A DNA stretch of 64,000 nt from CAVTJL01 sp963828215 (lineage in GTDB: Bacteria; Pseudomonadota; Alphaproteobacteria; Geminicoccales; Geminicoccaceae), in assembly GCA_963828215.1 (NCBI GenBank), contig CAWHFO010000076.1, positions 62,001 through 126,000 of the forward strand. The letters run 5' to 3'. Shown one piece after another: positions 28,259 through 36,706 of this stretch; the stretch's first letter is position 1; every line of letters starts with the position of its first letter. A program made the translations under genes and the position numbers. Under the pieces are notes generated by a model. The model was given only the letters and a program-made list of their open reading frames with translations, was not told the origin of the DNA and did no database searches.

Positions 28259-29298
28259 GCGATCTTCGTCTGAGGCTGTCCCAAGAATCTGGGCCTCATC
28301 CTCGCCGTCGTCCTCTTCCTCGTCTTCTACCTCACCTACAACGAGCTGCATCCCAAGGGCTTCAGCTCCGACGTGCTGGTGGCCAATGCCAACGAGGCCT
28401 TCGTCATCGTCATGGTGGCGATGGCCCAGACGGTGCCGGTGCTCATGGGCGGCCTCGACCTGTCGGTCGGGGCGACGATGACCATGGTCAACTGCGTCGG
28501 CAGCGTCCTGCTCTACGGCTCGCCGCTCCAGATCATCTCGGGCATGGTCCTCTGCCTGCTGGTCGGGACGCTCGCCGGCCTCATCAACGGCTGCGTCGTC
28601 GTCTACGGCCGCATCCAGCCGATCATCGCCACCCTGGCGACGGGGGCCGTCTATATCGGCATCGCCCTCTTCCTGCGGCCGACGCCCGGCGGCAAGGTCG
28701 ACGAGGATCTCGCCTGGGCGATGAGCAACGACCTGCACGAGATGGCGGCGACCTTCCATTTCGCCCAGGACGGCGACGCCGACCTGGCTCCAGCCCATCG
28801 CCTGGATCCCCGTGCCGCTGCTGCTGGGCATCCTGGTCGTCCTCCTGGCCTGGCTGCCCTTCCGCGCCTCGGTCACCGGGCCGCGGCGTCTACGCCGTCG
28901 GCTCGGCCGAGGGCGCGGCCTACATGTCGGGCGTCGCCGTCAACCGCAGCAAGCTCGCGGCCTTCACCATGGCCGGCTTCTTCGCCGCGGTCGGCGGCCT
29001 CTTCCTCACCATGCAGACCTCGAGCGGCAACGCCGACATCCAGCAGGCCGGCGGCTACACCCTCAACTCGATCGCCGCGGTGGTGATCGGCGGCACCTCG
29101 CTGATGGGCGGCAGCGGCGGCGCCATCGGCTCGGCCATCGGAGCCCTGGTCATCCGCGCCATCTCCTTCAACTTCCGGATCTTCGACGTGGCACCGCTTC
29201 TTCAGCCGCTCTTCGAGGGGGTCGTGCTCCTCGGCGCGGTCAGCCTCGGCGCGGCGCGCGTCTTCCGGATCAAGAACCGTCTGGAGCTTTTCGGATGA
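28255..29298 (+). CDS. Sugar ABC transporter permease (RbsC-like), three +1 frameshifts
   Basis: Once extra C residues near 28274, 28783 and 28878 are removed, the protein is about 346 aa. LSKNLGLILAVVLFLVFYLT is followed by MGGLDLSVGATMTMVNCVGS and then GRGVYAVGSAEGAAYMSGVAVNRSK-type coupling text. It ends SLGAARVFRIKNRLELFG. Three insertions restore the original frame, so the last third reads correctly. About eight to ten membrane helices. The stop overlaps the start of a second permease, so the transporter may use a heterodimeric channel. Confidence 0.83.
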   Translation: MSDLRLRLSQESGPHPRRRPLPRLLPHLQRAASQGLQLRRAGGQCQRGLRHRHGGDGPDGAGAHGRPRPVGRGDDDHGQLRRQRPALRLAAPDHLGHGPLPAGRDARRPHQRLRRRLRPHPADHRHPGDGGRLYRHRPLPAADARRQGRRGSRLGDEQRPARDGGDLPFRPGRRRRPGSSPSPGSPCRCCWASWSSSWPGCPSAPRSPGRGVYAVGSAEGAAYMSGVAVNRSKLAAFTMAGFFAAVGGLFLTMQTSSGNADIQQAGGYTLNSIAAVVIGGTSLMGGSGGAIGSAIGALVIRAISFNFRIFDVAPLLQPLFEGVVLLGAVSLGAARVFRIKNRLELFG

Positions 29299-30255
29299 CG
29301 GTAGTGGCGCTGCGGCTCTCGCCCGAGAACCGCCCGATCGTCATCGCCAGCGGCTTCATCCTCGTCATCCTGGCGCTGGGCACGATCTACACGCTGTGGA
29401 CCCAGGGCAAGGCGAGCTTCCTCTCGCCAACCTACCTCCTCCAGCAGCTCCAGGTCGGCGCCTTCCTGGGCATCGTCGCGGCCGGCATGATGCTCGTCAT
29501 CCTGCTGGGCCACATCGACCTCTCCGTGCCCTGGACCCTGACCGCCGGCGCCATGCTGGCCAGCGCCGTGGGCGGGCCGCTGGCGGTCCCCGTGGGCCTC
29601 GCGGTGGGGCTCGCGGTCGGCATCGTGAACGGCCTCGGCGTCGCCTACCTGCGCGTGCCCTCGATGATCTTCACCCTGGGCGTGAACGCCGTGATGCGCG
29701 GCCTCATGGTGCTCTACACGGGCGGCTTCGCGCCGCAGACCCATTCGACGCCACTCATGGAGCTCTTGGCGGTCGGGCCACCTCTTCGGCGTGCCGATGG
29801 CCGTCGTGGTGTGGGCGGCGCTGTCGGTCGTGATCGTCGTCCTGCTGCAGCGCACACCGTTCGGCCGCTATATCTACGCCATCGGCAACCGCGAGGCCGC
29901 GACCTACCTCTCGGGCGTGAACACCCGGCTCGTCCTGGTGGGCGCGTTCGCGCTCTGCGGGCTGTGCGCCGCCTTTGCCGGCGTCCTGCTCACCGGCTAC
30001 TCGACCAAAGCGTATCAGGGTATGGGCGACGCCTATCTTCTGCCGTCGATCGCCGCGGTCGTGATCGGCGGCACGCACATCCTCGGCGGCCGCGGCCGGT
30101 ATGCCGGCACGGTCGTCGGCACGATCCTCATCGTGCTCCTGTCGTCCGTGCTGTCGGTCATGCAGATGCCGGAGGCAGGCCGCCAGATCATCTACGGCTT
30201 GGTCATCATCCTCATGCTGCTCGTCTACGGGCGAGGCCAGAAGATCGAGGGCTGA
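29295..30255 (+). CDS. Sugar ABC transporter permease, second subunit, one frameshift
   Basis: RbsC-family text: MMLVILLGHIDLSVPWTLTAGA, FTLGVNAVMRGLMVLYTGG, FGRYIYAIGNREAATYLSGV and AVVIGGTHILGGRGRYAGTV. An extra C near 29779 (GGGCCACC) breaks the frame; corrected length is about 319 aa. The ATG overlaps the previous permease stop. Two different permeases with one double-domain ATPase is a known CUT2 variant. Confidence 0.85.
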
Positions 30256-30448
30256 GGCGGGGCGCCTCGACTCCTCGAGGCCCGCTGCCGGCCATCGTCG
30301 GGGCGCTCGTCGAGGGCGATGCCGTCGGCGACGATTTCCCCGGCGGCGCTACGAGCGGTAGATACCTGAACGAGACAGTTCCCCAACTGGGCAGAGTTGT
30401 GGCAGTTTGCTGGTATACGGGGCGGCCGACAACGGGGAACGGGTCGTC

Positions 30449-31141
30449 GTGAAGGTCTTGCTGATCGAGGATGACACGGAACTGGCCGAGCTCGTCGCGG
30501 TCAGCCTGACCCAGCACGGCTACACGGTGGAATTGGTCACGGACGGCCAGGAGGCGCTCGCCGCGGCGATGCGCGGCCCTTACGACCTCCTGATCGTCGA
30601 CCGCGTCCTGCCCACGCTCGACGGCCTCTCCATCGTCAAGATGATCCGCGCCAGCGGCGTGAACACCCCGATCCTCTTCCTCTCGCGAAAGGACACGGTC
30701 GACGACCGGGTCGAGGGGCTCCACGCCGGCGGCGACGACTATCTGGTCAAGCCGTTCGCCGTTTCCGAGCTGGTCGCCCGGGCGACCGCGCTGGTGCGCC
30801 GCGCCGCCAGCGCCGAGAACGGCTCGGTGATCCGGATCGGCGACCTCGAGATCGACTTCCTCAGGCGGCATGTGTCCCGGGCCGGCCAGCCGATCGAGCT
30901 CAGGCCGCGCGAGTTCCAGCTGCTCGAATATCTGGTGCGCCACAGCGGCCAGGTGGTGACCCGCATGCAGCTGCTCCGGGAGGTCTGGGGTGCCGAGGGC
31001 GACGGCGACCCCGATACGGGCATCGTCGAGACCTATATCTGCTATCTCCGGCGCAAGATCGACAAGGGCTTCGAGACCGGCCTGATCCAGACGATCCGGG
31101 GTTCCGGCTATCGGCTGCGTCCACCCGCGATGGCGGCCTGA
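30449..31141 (+). CDS. OmpR-family two-component response regulator (orphan)
   Basis: The GTG start at 30449 gives a 230-residue protein beginning VKVLLIEDDTELAELVAV. Receiver residues are Asp8/Asp9, phospho-acceptor Asp51 in LLIVDRVLP, and Lys in YLVKPFAVSELVAR. The C-terminal winged-helix domain has ELRPREFQLLEYLVRHSGQVVTR and YLRRKIDKG near the end (IRGSGYRL). No histidine kinase gene is nearby. A gap of 193 bp separates it from the transporter operon, and TATACG at about 30415 may be a -10 element. Its target genes are unknown. Confidence 0.92.
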   Translation: MKVLLIEDDTELAELVAVSLTQHGYTVELVTDGQEALAAAMRGPYDLLIVDRVLPTLDGLSIVKMIRASGVNTPILFLSRKDTVDDRVEGLHAGGDDYLVKPFAVSELVARATALVRRAASAENGSVIRIGDLEIDFLRRHVSRAGQPIELRPREFQLLEYLVRHSGQVVTRMQLLREVWGAEGDGDPDTGIVETYICYLRRKIDKGFETGLIQTIRGSGYRLRPPAMAA

Positions 31142-31163
31142 GGGCAGGTCCGGCCGCGGCGGA

Positions 31164-31670
31164 TCAGTCGATCCAGAGCCCGCGGCGGCGATGCCAGTCC
31201 TCGATCGACAGCTCCGGATACTCGTCGAACAGGGCATCGTGCGGCCCGACCCTGGGCTCGACCCAGGCCGGCTTGTAGCGCAGCATCAGATGGACGCGCG
31301 CCGGCGGCACGGGCAGCCCGCTGTCGATCGCCGAGGCGAAGGGGTGGATCAGCTCGGGCCACCGCGGGTCGTAGAGCCAGAGCGCGCTGGCGCAGCGCCC
31401 GCAGAAGTGGCGCTCGGCCGGGCTCTCCTGCAGCTTGCAGACACCGCCCTCGCCCGGCTCCTCCAGCATCGCATGGTAGATCCGCCGGGCGCGCCGGCCC
31501 CGCACCTCGAGCGTCTCGGCCACCCCCATCAGGTTGATGGCGTAACCGCCGCCCCCCGCGGTCTTGCGGCAGATCGAGCAGTAGCAGAGCTGATAGGGAT
31601 GCGGGGTGTGCGACGCCATCTCGAACCGCACGGCGCCACAACGACAGGAGCCCTCGAGACGGATCGGCAT
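31164..31670 (-). CDS. GFA / Mss4-like zinc-binding protein
   Basis: A 168-residue protein with the Cys pattern of the GFA family: Cys9-x-Cys11 (GSCRCGAVRF), Cys29-x-Cys31-x2-Cys34 (CYCSICRKT) and Cys90-x2-Cys93 (FCGRCAS). These would bind one or two zinc ions. The family was named for glutathione-dependent formaldehyde activation, but most members have no proven function. It is convergent with the response regulator (22 bp apart). Confidence 0.88.
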   Translation of the reverse strand: MPIRLEGSCRCGAVRFEMASHTPHPYQLCYCSICRKTAGGGGYAINLMGVAETLEVRGRRARRIYHAMLEEPGEGGVCKLQESPAERHFCGRCASALWLYDPRWPELIHPFASAIDSGLPVPPARVHLMLRYKPAWVEPRVGPHDALFDEYPELSIEDWHRRRGLWID

Positions 31671-31811
31671 GGTGCTGTCCTCGACGGGGACGACGGGGCG
31701 GCAGCCGGCGGGCCCGCGCGGGCGCTCCCGCGCCGGGCCCCGGCTACCCGCCCGCCGGAGCGGGGTCGCCGACAGCTGCCGACGACCCGGGCGTTCGCCC
31801 GACCCGCCGGC

Positions 31812-32063
31812 TCATCCTGCTTCCGACGGGCCACTGGGCCTCCGCTGTGACTCCGCGATGCTGCCCGGGCGTCTCGCCATGGGCGCAGGGTCGGCCAATC
31901 TCATCGCTCGGGGAGCGCTGCCCCCCTCGGCGTCGGGCGATCCCTCGGGCGGCACGGCCGGGATACGGCTCGAAAGGCCGAGCCCGCGGTTGCTGTAGAG
32001 GACGATCGCCAGCGCGGCGAGAACCAGAATGCTCAGCCACCAATAGGACTCGAATGCGCCCAA
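31812..32063 (-). CDS. Small single-helix membrane protein, unknown function
   Basis: A frame of 83 residues starting at a TTG preceded by GGGAGAGG. It opens GAFESYWWLSILVLAALAIVLY, one strong membrane segment, followed by a polar Pro/Ser-rich tail ending PSGPSEAG. Upstream on this strand are an AAGGAGG site (32105-32111) and promoter-like hexamers, so the true start may lie further upstream and be hidden by an indel. I do not recognise the family. A chance frame cannot be excluded. Confidence 0.4.
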   Translation of the reverse strand: MGAFESYWWLSILVLAALAIVLYSNRGLGLSSRIPAVPPEGSPDAEGGSAPRAMRLADPAPMARRPGSIAESQRRPSGPSEAG

Positions 32064-32122
32064 GCGCCTCTCCCAACGTGGATTCCCCTGGTGAGGGAAA
32101 ATGTCCTCCTTAGATTTGTCCA

Positions 32123-32151
32123 AGAATAGAGCAAGCGGAATGGTTTGACAC
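32123..32151 (-). promoter_or_regulatory. Candidate sigma-70-like promoter for the small membrane protein
   Basis: On the minus strand GTGTCA (32146-32151) and TATTCT (32123-32128) are separated by exactly 17 bp. Each hexamer matches consensus at four of six places. AAGGAGG follows about 12 bp after the -10. The local composition is A/T-rich for this genome. Confidence 0.35.
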
Positions 32152-32167
32152 GCCCTAACATCGACGG

Positions 32168-32188
32168 CCGCGAGCCACCGGCTCGCGG
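32168..32188 (-). terminator. Hairpin at the 3' end of the acetyltransferase gene
   Basis: CCGCGAGCC and GGCTCGCGG form a perfect 9-bp stem with a 3-nt loop, starting 2 bp beyond the stop of the minus-strand GNAT gene. There is no clear T-run, so it may be a weak or factor-assisted terminator or an mRNA 3' end stabiliser. Confidence 0.4.
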
Positions 32189-32190
32189 GC

Positions 32191-32727
32191 TCAGGCCGGC
32201 CAGCCGTAGGCGACCTCGCGGAGTCGCGCGCCGCCGATGACGCAGCTGGCCTCGCCGGCCGGCTCGCCGCCGAGGCGCTCGTAGAAGCCGCGCGCCGGAT
32301 TGTCGGCCAGCACCCACACCAGGATGTCGCCGTGGCCGCGGCGGGCCAGCTCGTGATGCACGGCGTCGAACAGGGCCCGCCCGATGCCCCGGCCCTGGTA
32401 GGCCCGCAGGAGATAGAGAACGTAGAGCTCGCCGGAGAAGCCCTTGACCGACCGGCAGCGCCCGCCGCTCGCGAGGCCGACGATCTGGCCCTGCCAGATC
32501 GCGAGGAAGCCCCAGCCGCGGGCCCCGAGCGTGCGCCGCCATTGGCGCTCGTGGGCGTCATAGGACAGGCCGTCGAGATAGGCCTGCGGAATGATGCCCC
32601 GATAGGATTCGCGCCAGCTGTCGACCTGGACGCGGGCCAGCGCCGGAGCGTCCAGGCCGCGCGCCCGACGCACTGTCAGATCCTCGGCGGAAGCGAAGGT
32701 ACGCCACCACATCGATCGATCATCCAC
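32191..32727 (-). CDS. GNAT-family N-acetyltransferase
   Basis: A 178-residue protein. VRRARGLDAPALARVQVDSW at the N-terminus, GELYVLYLLRAYQGRGIGRAL (the acetyl-CoA pyrophosphate loop, QGRGIG) and WVLADNPARGFYERLGG (motif B) define a GNAT fold. The start could be GTG 32727 or ATG 32712 (MWWRTF); neither has a strong ribosome site. The substrate is unknown. It stands alone, upstream of the small membrane protein on the same strand. Confidence 0.88.
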   Translation of the reverse strand: MDDRSMWWRTFASAEDLTVRRARGLDAPALARVQVDSWRESYRGIIPQAYLDGLSYDAHERQWRRTLGARGWGFLAIWQGQIVGLASGGRCRSVKGFSGELYVLYLLRAYQGRGIGRALFDAVHHELARRGHGDILVWVLADNPARGFYERLGGEPAGEASCVIGGARLREVAYGWPA

Positions 32728-32858
32728 AACTCGAGGCGGGCTCCAGCAGACCCCAGCCGTGCCGGCCGGTCAATCGGGAAACCGACCGGCCGGGCGCTCG
32801 GACGAGAGGGCGGGCCGCGCCGCCGGCCCGAGCCCTGGGCTCGGCTGCTCCCCGAGGC

Positions 32859-34199
32859 TCAGCTCACCTCGTCGAGCACCGCGCCCAGGGTCTCGACCAT
32901 CTGGTCGATCTGCTCGCGGGTGACGATCAGCGGCGGCGACATGGCGATGGTGTCGCCCGTGATGCGCACCATCATGCCCTTCTCGTAGGCCATCAGCATC
33001 GCGTCGTAGGCGCGCTCGCCGACCTTGCCCGGCCGGGGGCTCATCTCGACGGCGCCCATCAGGCCCATGTTGCGGATGTCGATGACGTGACGGCGGCCCT
33101 TGAGGCCGTGGAGCCGCTCCTCCCAATAGGGCGCCAGCTCGGCCGACCGCTCGAAGAGGCCCAGGTCGCGGTAGGTGTCGAGCGTAGCCAGCGCCGCGGC
33201 GCAGGCCAGGGGATGCGCGGAGTAGGTGTAGCCGTGGAAAAGCTCGATGGTCCGCTCCGACGTCTCGGCCCCGCCGACCAAGGTGTCGTAGATGGGCTTG
33301 GCGATCATGACCGCACCCATCGGGACCGTGCCCGAGGTCACGCCCTTGGCGGTCGTGATCATGTCCGGAACCACGCCGAACCGCTCGGCGGCGCTGGCCT
33401 TGCCCAGCCGGCCATAGGCGGTGATGACCTCGTCGAAGATCAGCAGGATGCCGTGCTTCGTGGTGATCTCGCGCAGCCGCTCAAGATAGCCCAGGGGGGG
33501 CGGGTAGACGCCGATCGAGCCGGCCACCGGCTCGACGATGACGGCGGCGATGGTCGAGGCGTCGTGCAGCGCCACGATCCGCTCGAGCTCGTCTGCCAGA
33601 TGGGCGCCCCACTCGGGCTGGCCCCTCGAGAAGGCGTTGCGCTGGATGTCCAGGGTGTGCGGCAGGTGGTCGACGCCGGTCAGCAGCGTGCCGAAGAACA
33701 TCCGGTTCTTGACGATGCCGCCCACCGACATGCCGCCGAAGCCGACGCCGTGATAGCCGCGCTCGCGGCCGATCAGGCGGGTGCGCCCGCCCTGGCCGAT
33801 CGCCCGCTGATAGGCGAGCGCCACCTTGAGCGCCGTATCGACCGATTCCGAGCCCGAGTTCGTGAAGAAGACATGGTCGAGGTCGCCCGGCATCAGCGCC
33901 GTCAGGCGCGAGGCCAGCTCGAAGGCCCGGGGATGGCCCCACTGGAACGACGGAGCGAAATCCAGCTCCGCCGCCTGCTTCTGGATCGCCTCGACGATGC
34001 GCGGCTGGGCGTGGCCGGCGTTGCAGCACCAGAGCCCGGCGGTGGCGTCCAGGATGCGACGCCCGTCCTGGGTGGTGTAGTGCATCCCTTCGGCCTTCAC
34101 GAGCAGGCGCGGATGCGCCTTGAAGTCACGGTTGGCCGTGTAGGGCATCCAGAAGGCTTCGAGATTGTTCGGCGCCGACGCGATGTCGCGGGTGAGCAT
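32859..34199 (-). CDS. Class III aminotransferase (omega-amino acid / beta-alanine:pyruvate type)
   Basis: A 446-residue PLP enzyme of fold type I. NLEAFWMPYTANRDFKAHPR is the typical N-terminus of beta-alanine:pyruvate transaminases. NSGSESVDTALKVAL precedes the phosphate-binding region, IFDEVITAYGRLG carries the cofactor Asp, and TTAKGVTSGTVPMGAV carries the Schiff-base Lys. The Met at 34199 was preferred over an upstream in-frame Met because GGGGGACGG lies just before it. It transfers amino groups from omega-amino acids or amines to pyruvate. It fits a region devoted to nitrogen compounds. Exact donor uncertain. Confidence 0.9.
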   Translation of the reverse strand: MLTRDIASAPNNLEAFWMPYTANRDFKAHPRLLVKAEGMHYTTQDGRRILDATAGLWCCNAGHAQPRIVEAIQKQAAELDFAPSFQWGHPRAFELASRLTALMPGDLDHVFFTNSGSESVDTALKVALAYQRAIGQGGRTRLIGRERGYHGVGFGGMSVGGIVKNRMFFGTLLTGVDHLPHTLDIQRNAFSRGQPEWGAHLADELERIVALHDASTIAAVIVEPVAGSIGVYPPPLGYLERLREITTKHGILLIFDEVITAYGRLGKASAAERFGVVPDMITTAKGVTSGTVPMGAVMIAKPIYDTLVGGAETSERTIELFHGYTYSAHPLACAAALATLDTYRDLGLFERSAELAPYWEERLHGLKGRRHVIDIRNMGLMGAVEMSPRPGKVGERAYDAMLMAYEKGMMVRITGDTIAMSPPLIVTREQIDQMVETLGAVLDEVS

Positions 34200-34314
34200 G
34201 GGTCCGTCCCCCGGGGATCGAAACCTCATTGTCGGGCGCCCGGTCCGGCGGTGTCAACCGCAGGGCCGGGCCCTGCCACCCGCGGGCGGCAACGGGCCAC
34301 GGCGCATCCCGGGA

Positions 34315-34743
34315 TCAGACGACGCCGACGACCTCGAGCTCGAAGGTCAGGTCCTGGCCGGCCAGCGGATGGTTGGCGTCGAGCTTCACGGTGTCGTCGG
34401 CCACCTCGTGCACCGTGAGGACCACGGCGCGGCCCTCCGGGTCGGTGCCCGTCAGCCGGCGACCGACCTCGAGGTCGAGCTCGCCCGGGAGCTGGCTGCG
34501 CGGCACCTCCTGGACCAGCGCGTCCTGCCAGCTGCCGTAGGCGTCGGACGCCTCGATCGTGACGGTCTTCGTCTCGCCCTCGGCCATGCCGACCAGCGCC
34601 CGCTCGAAGCCCGGGATGACTCGGCCGCCGCCGATCGTCACCTCCAGCGGCTCGCCGCTGCGCGAGCTGTCGAGCACGTCGCCACGCTCGCCGGTCAGGA
34701 CGTAGTGGACCTGGACGGTGGCGCCCAAAGCTGCGGTCGTCAT
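34315..34743 (-). CDS. FKBP-type peptidyl-prolyl cis-trans isomerase, SlyD-like
   Basis: A 142-residue protein: GATVQVHYVLTGERGDVLDSS, PLEVTIGGGRVIPGFERALVGM, GEKT-like GETKTVTIEASDAYG and the closing LAGQDLTFELEVVGV. The insert-in-flap region (SQLPGELDLEVGRRL) is the SlyD type rather than the short FKBP12 type. There is no His-rich metal-binding tail. It assists protein folding in the cytoplasm. The gene is divergent from the UdgX gene. Confidence 0.92.
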   Translation of the reverse strand: MTTAALGATVQVHYVLTGERGDVLDSSRSGEPLEVTIGGGRVIPGFERALVGMAEGETKTVTIEASDAYGSWQDALVQEVPRSQLPGELDLEVGRRLTGTDPEGRAVVLTVHEVADDTVKLDANHPLAGQDLTFELEVVGVV

Positions 34744-34916
34744 CGCTGGTCTCTCCTCGTTGGAGGCGCCTGGCCCGGCAGCAGGGCGCCGGAAGCACCC
34801 GGCCGGACGAGTGACGAGGTATCGCCACAAGGGCGGCGCGGTTGGCCGAATGCCCTGACACTGGGGGCCGACCCGACGGGATTCAACCGGCACCGGCCCG
34901 GAACATCCGAACAGCT

Positions 34917-34954
34917 TGGCCGGCCTTGGCGTGGCATCCACGAGGAGCCGGCCA
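34917..34954. promoter_or_regulatory. Nested inverted repeat upstream of the UdgX gene
   Basis: Outer arms TGGCCGGC (34917-34924) and GCCGGCCA (34947-34954) enclose inner arms CGTGG and CCACG around CAT. It lies 47 bp before the UdgX start and just upstream of TATATC (34971-34976), a plausible -10 box. It could be an operator overlapping the promoter. The 258-bp gap to the divergent FKBP gene shows nothing else clear. Confidence 0.4.
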
Positions 34955-35001
34955 GCCGGTCCATCGTTCCTATATCCAGGGAGCCAAGCGGAGGACGGAC
35001 C

Positions 35002-35640
35002 ATGGCCGGCGGGACAAGGCTGGACGAGCTGCGGCGGGAGGTGCGGGGCTGCACGGCCTGCCCGCTCTACCGCGAGGCCACGCAGGCCGTCTTCGGCGAG
35101 GGACCGGCGCCCTGCCGCATGATGCTCGTGGGCGAGCAGCCCGGCGACCAGGAGGACGTCCAGGGCCGCCCGTTCGTCGGCCCGGCCGGCCAGGTCCTGG
35201 ATCGGGCGCTCGCCGCCGCCGGCATCGATCGCGGCACGGCCTACGTCACGAATGCGGTCAAGCACTTCAAGTTCACGCCGCGCGGCAAGCGCCGACTGCA
35301 CCAGAAGCCGGACGCCACCGAGATCGCCGCCTGCCAGCATTGGCTCCTGGCCGAGATCGAGGCCGCCCGGCCCGAGCGCATCGTCGCTCTCGGCGCCACG
35401 GCGGCGCAGGCGCTACTCGGCCGTCAGGTCACGATCGGCCGCGAGCGCGGCCGGCTGCGGCCTTTCCCGCCCGACCGCCTGCTCCTGGTGACCGTCCATC
35501 CTTCGTACATCCTCCGGATCCCCGACGAGCACGCGAAGCAGGCCGAATATTCCCGCCTGGTCGAGGACCTGCGCGTGGCGGCCACAGGCAGCGCCGGACG
35601 GCCGACATCCGAGCCGGATCGTCAGCGAAGCCTCTTTTGA
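35002..35640 (+). CDS. udgX: UdgX-type uracil-DNA glycosylase (covalent uracil-DNA binder)
   Basis: A 212-residue member of the UDG superfamily near families 4 and 5. Motif A is GEQPGDQEDVQGRPFVGPAG (residues 44-63) and motif B region is TVHPSYILRIP. The loop GKRRLHQKP places His100 where UdgX carries the KRRIH histidine that bonds covalently to the deoxyribose after uracil removal. Iron-sulfur ligands are likely Cys17, Cys20 and Cys111; His88 in NAVKHFKF sits where family 4 has a cysteine, as in known UdgX. The ATG follows GGAGGACGG. A role in DNA uracil repair or tolerance is inferred from the family. Confidence 0.9.
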   Translation: MAGGTRLDELRREVRGCTACPLYREATQAVFGEGPAPCRMMLVGEQPGDQEDVQGRPFVGPAGQVLDRALAAAGIDRGTAYVTNAVKHFKFTPRGKRRLHQKPDATEIAACQHWLLAEIEAARPERIVALGATAAQALLGRQVTIGRERGRLRPFPPDRLLLVTVHPSYILRIPDEHAKQAEYSRLVEDLRVAATGSAGRPTSEPDRQRSLF

Positions 35641-35697
35641 TGCCTCGGCGCCGGCCGGATGGTAGGGTTCGCCCCGGTCGGAGCAGGGAGGGACGTC

Positions 35698-36513
35698 ATG
35701 GCCGAACCGCAGCAGCTCGCCGGCAAGATCGCCGTCGTCACCGGAGGCACCCAGGGCCTGGGCGAGGCGATCGCCCGGCTGTTCGCCGAGCGTGGCGCCA
35801 CGGGCATCGTCATCTGCGGCCGGGACGAGGGGCGGGGCGGCAAGGTCAGGGCGGCTCTCGAGGGACTGGGGGCCAAGGCCGTCTTCGTCCGCGCGGATCT
35901 CGCCGACACCGCTCAGGCGCGGAGCGTCGTCCGGGCGTGCGACGAGGCGTTCGGCCGGGTCGACTGCCTGGTCAACGCGGCGGCCCTCACCGATCGCGGC
36001 ACGATCCTCGACACGACCCCCGAGCTCTTCGAGAGGATGTTCAAGATCAATACCGAAGCGCCCTTTTTTCTCATGCAGGACGCCGTCCGCCTCATGAAGC
36101 GCGAGCGGACCGAGGGGGCGATCGTCAACATCCTGTCGATCTCGGCGCATGGCGGCCAGTCGTTCCTCGCCGCCTATGCCGCCTCGAAGATGGCGCTCGG
36201 CACGCTCACCAAGAACACCGCCTTCGCGGTCCTCCCCGACCGCATCCGGGTCAACGGGCTCAACATCGGCTGGATGGACACGCCGGGCGAGCACGCGATC
36301 CAGAAGCGCGCCCACGACGCGCCTCCCGGGTGGCTCGAGACGGTCGAGGCCGCCCGGCCGTTCGGCCGCCTCCTGAAGCCCGTCGAGGTGGCCCGGGCCG
36401 TGGCATTCCTCTGCTCGGCCGAGAGCGGCATGATGACCGGCTCGCTGGTCGACTTCGACCAGACGGTTCTCGGCTGCTGGGAGGACGCCCCCTTCCCGCA
36501 GCGGCGTCTCTGA
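35698..36513 (+). CDS. Short-chain dehydrogenase/reductase
   Basis: A 271-residue SDR. The cofactor loop is TGGTQGLG, the NAAA-type motif is LVNAAALTDRG, and the catalytic Ser-Tyr-Lys set is ILSISAHGGQS followed by AAYAASKMALG. It lies 57 bp after the UdgX gene and begins MAEPQQLAGKIAVV. The unusual closing segment VDFDQTVLGCWEDAPFP places it in a subgroup often annotated as sugar or polyol dehydrogenases. The substrate is unknown. There is no functional link to UdgX other than proximity. Confidence 0.9.
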   Translation: MAEPQQLAGKIAVVTGGTQGLGEAIARLFAERGATGIVICGRDEGRGGKVRAALEGLGAKAVFVRADLADTAQARSVVRACDEAFGRVDCLVNAAALTDRGTILDTTPELFERMFKINTEAPFFLMQDAVRLMKRERTEGAIVNILSISAHGGQSFLAAYAASKMALGTLTKNTAFAVLPDRIRVNGLNIGWMDTPGEHAIQKRAHDAPPGWLETVEAARPFGRLLKPVEVARAVAFLCSAESGMMTGSLVDFDQTVLGCWEDAPFPQRRL

Positions 36514-36706
36514 GCGACCGACCCGACCGGCCCTCGCGCTCGCTGCCGGGCGAGTGTGACGGATGTCATATTTTTCCCCTGGGCACCTGGTGCATCCCTC
36601 GACGGTGGCCGGAGCGGCCGGTGGCGCTCGGGGTCCGCGTCGGGGCGCGGGACGCCCTGTCCGCGAATTCATGGTGCAGCTCATGATGATGTTGCTAGGT
36701 GGGACG

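Noticed and set aside
28255..29298. Programmed ribosomal frameshifting as the reason for split transporter genes
   Set aside because: The shifts lack slippery heptamers and downstream structures, occur at different places in each gene and mostly need base removal; sequencing error explains them all.
32100..32145. A 14-codon plus-strand ORF after GAGGGAAA starting ATG TCC TCC
   Set aside because: It is too short, is not hydrophobic, and lies over the better supported minus-strand leader.
34870..34895. A tRNA T-loop-like string on the minus strand (GGTTGAATCCCG)
   Set aside because: It lacks the TTC start of a T-loop, no cloverleaf can be drawn around it, and no acceptor stem is present.
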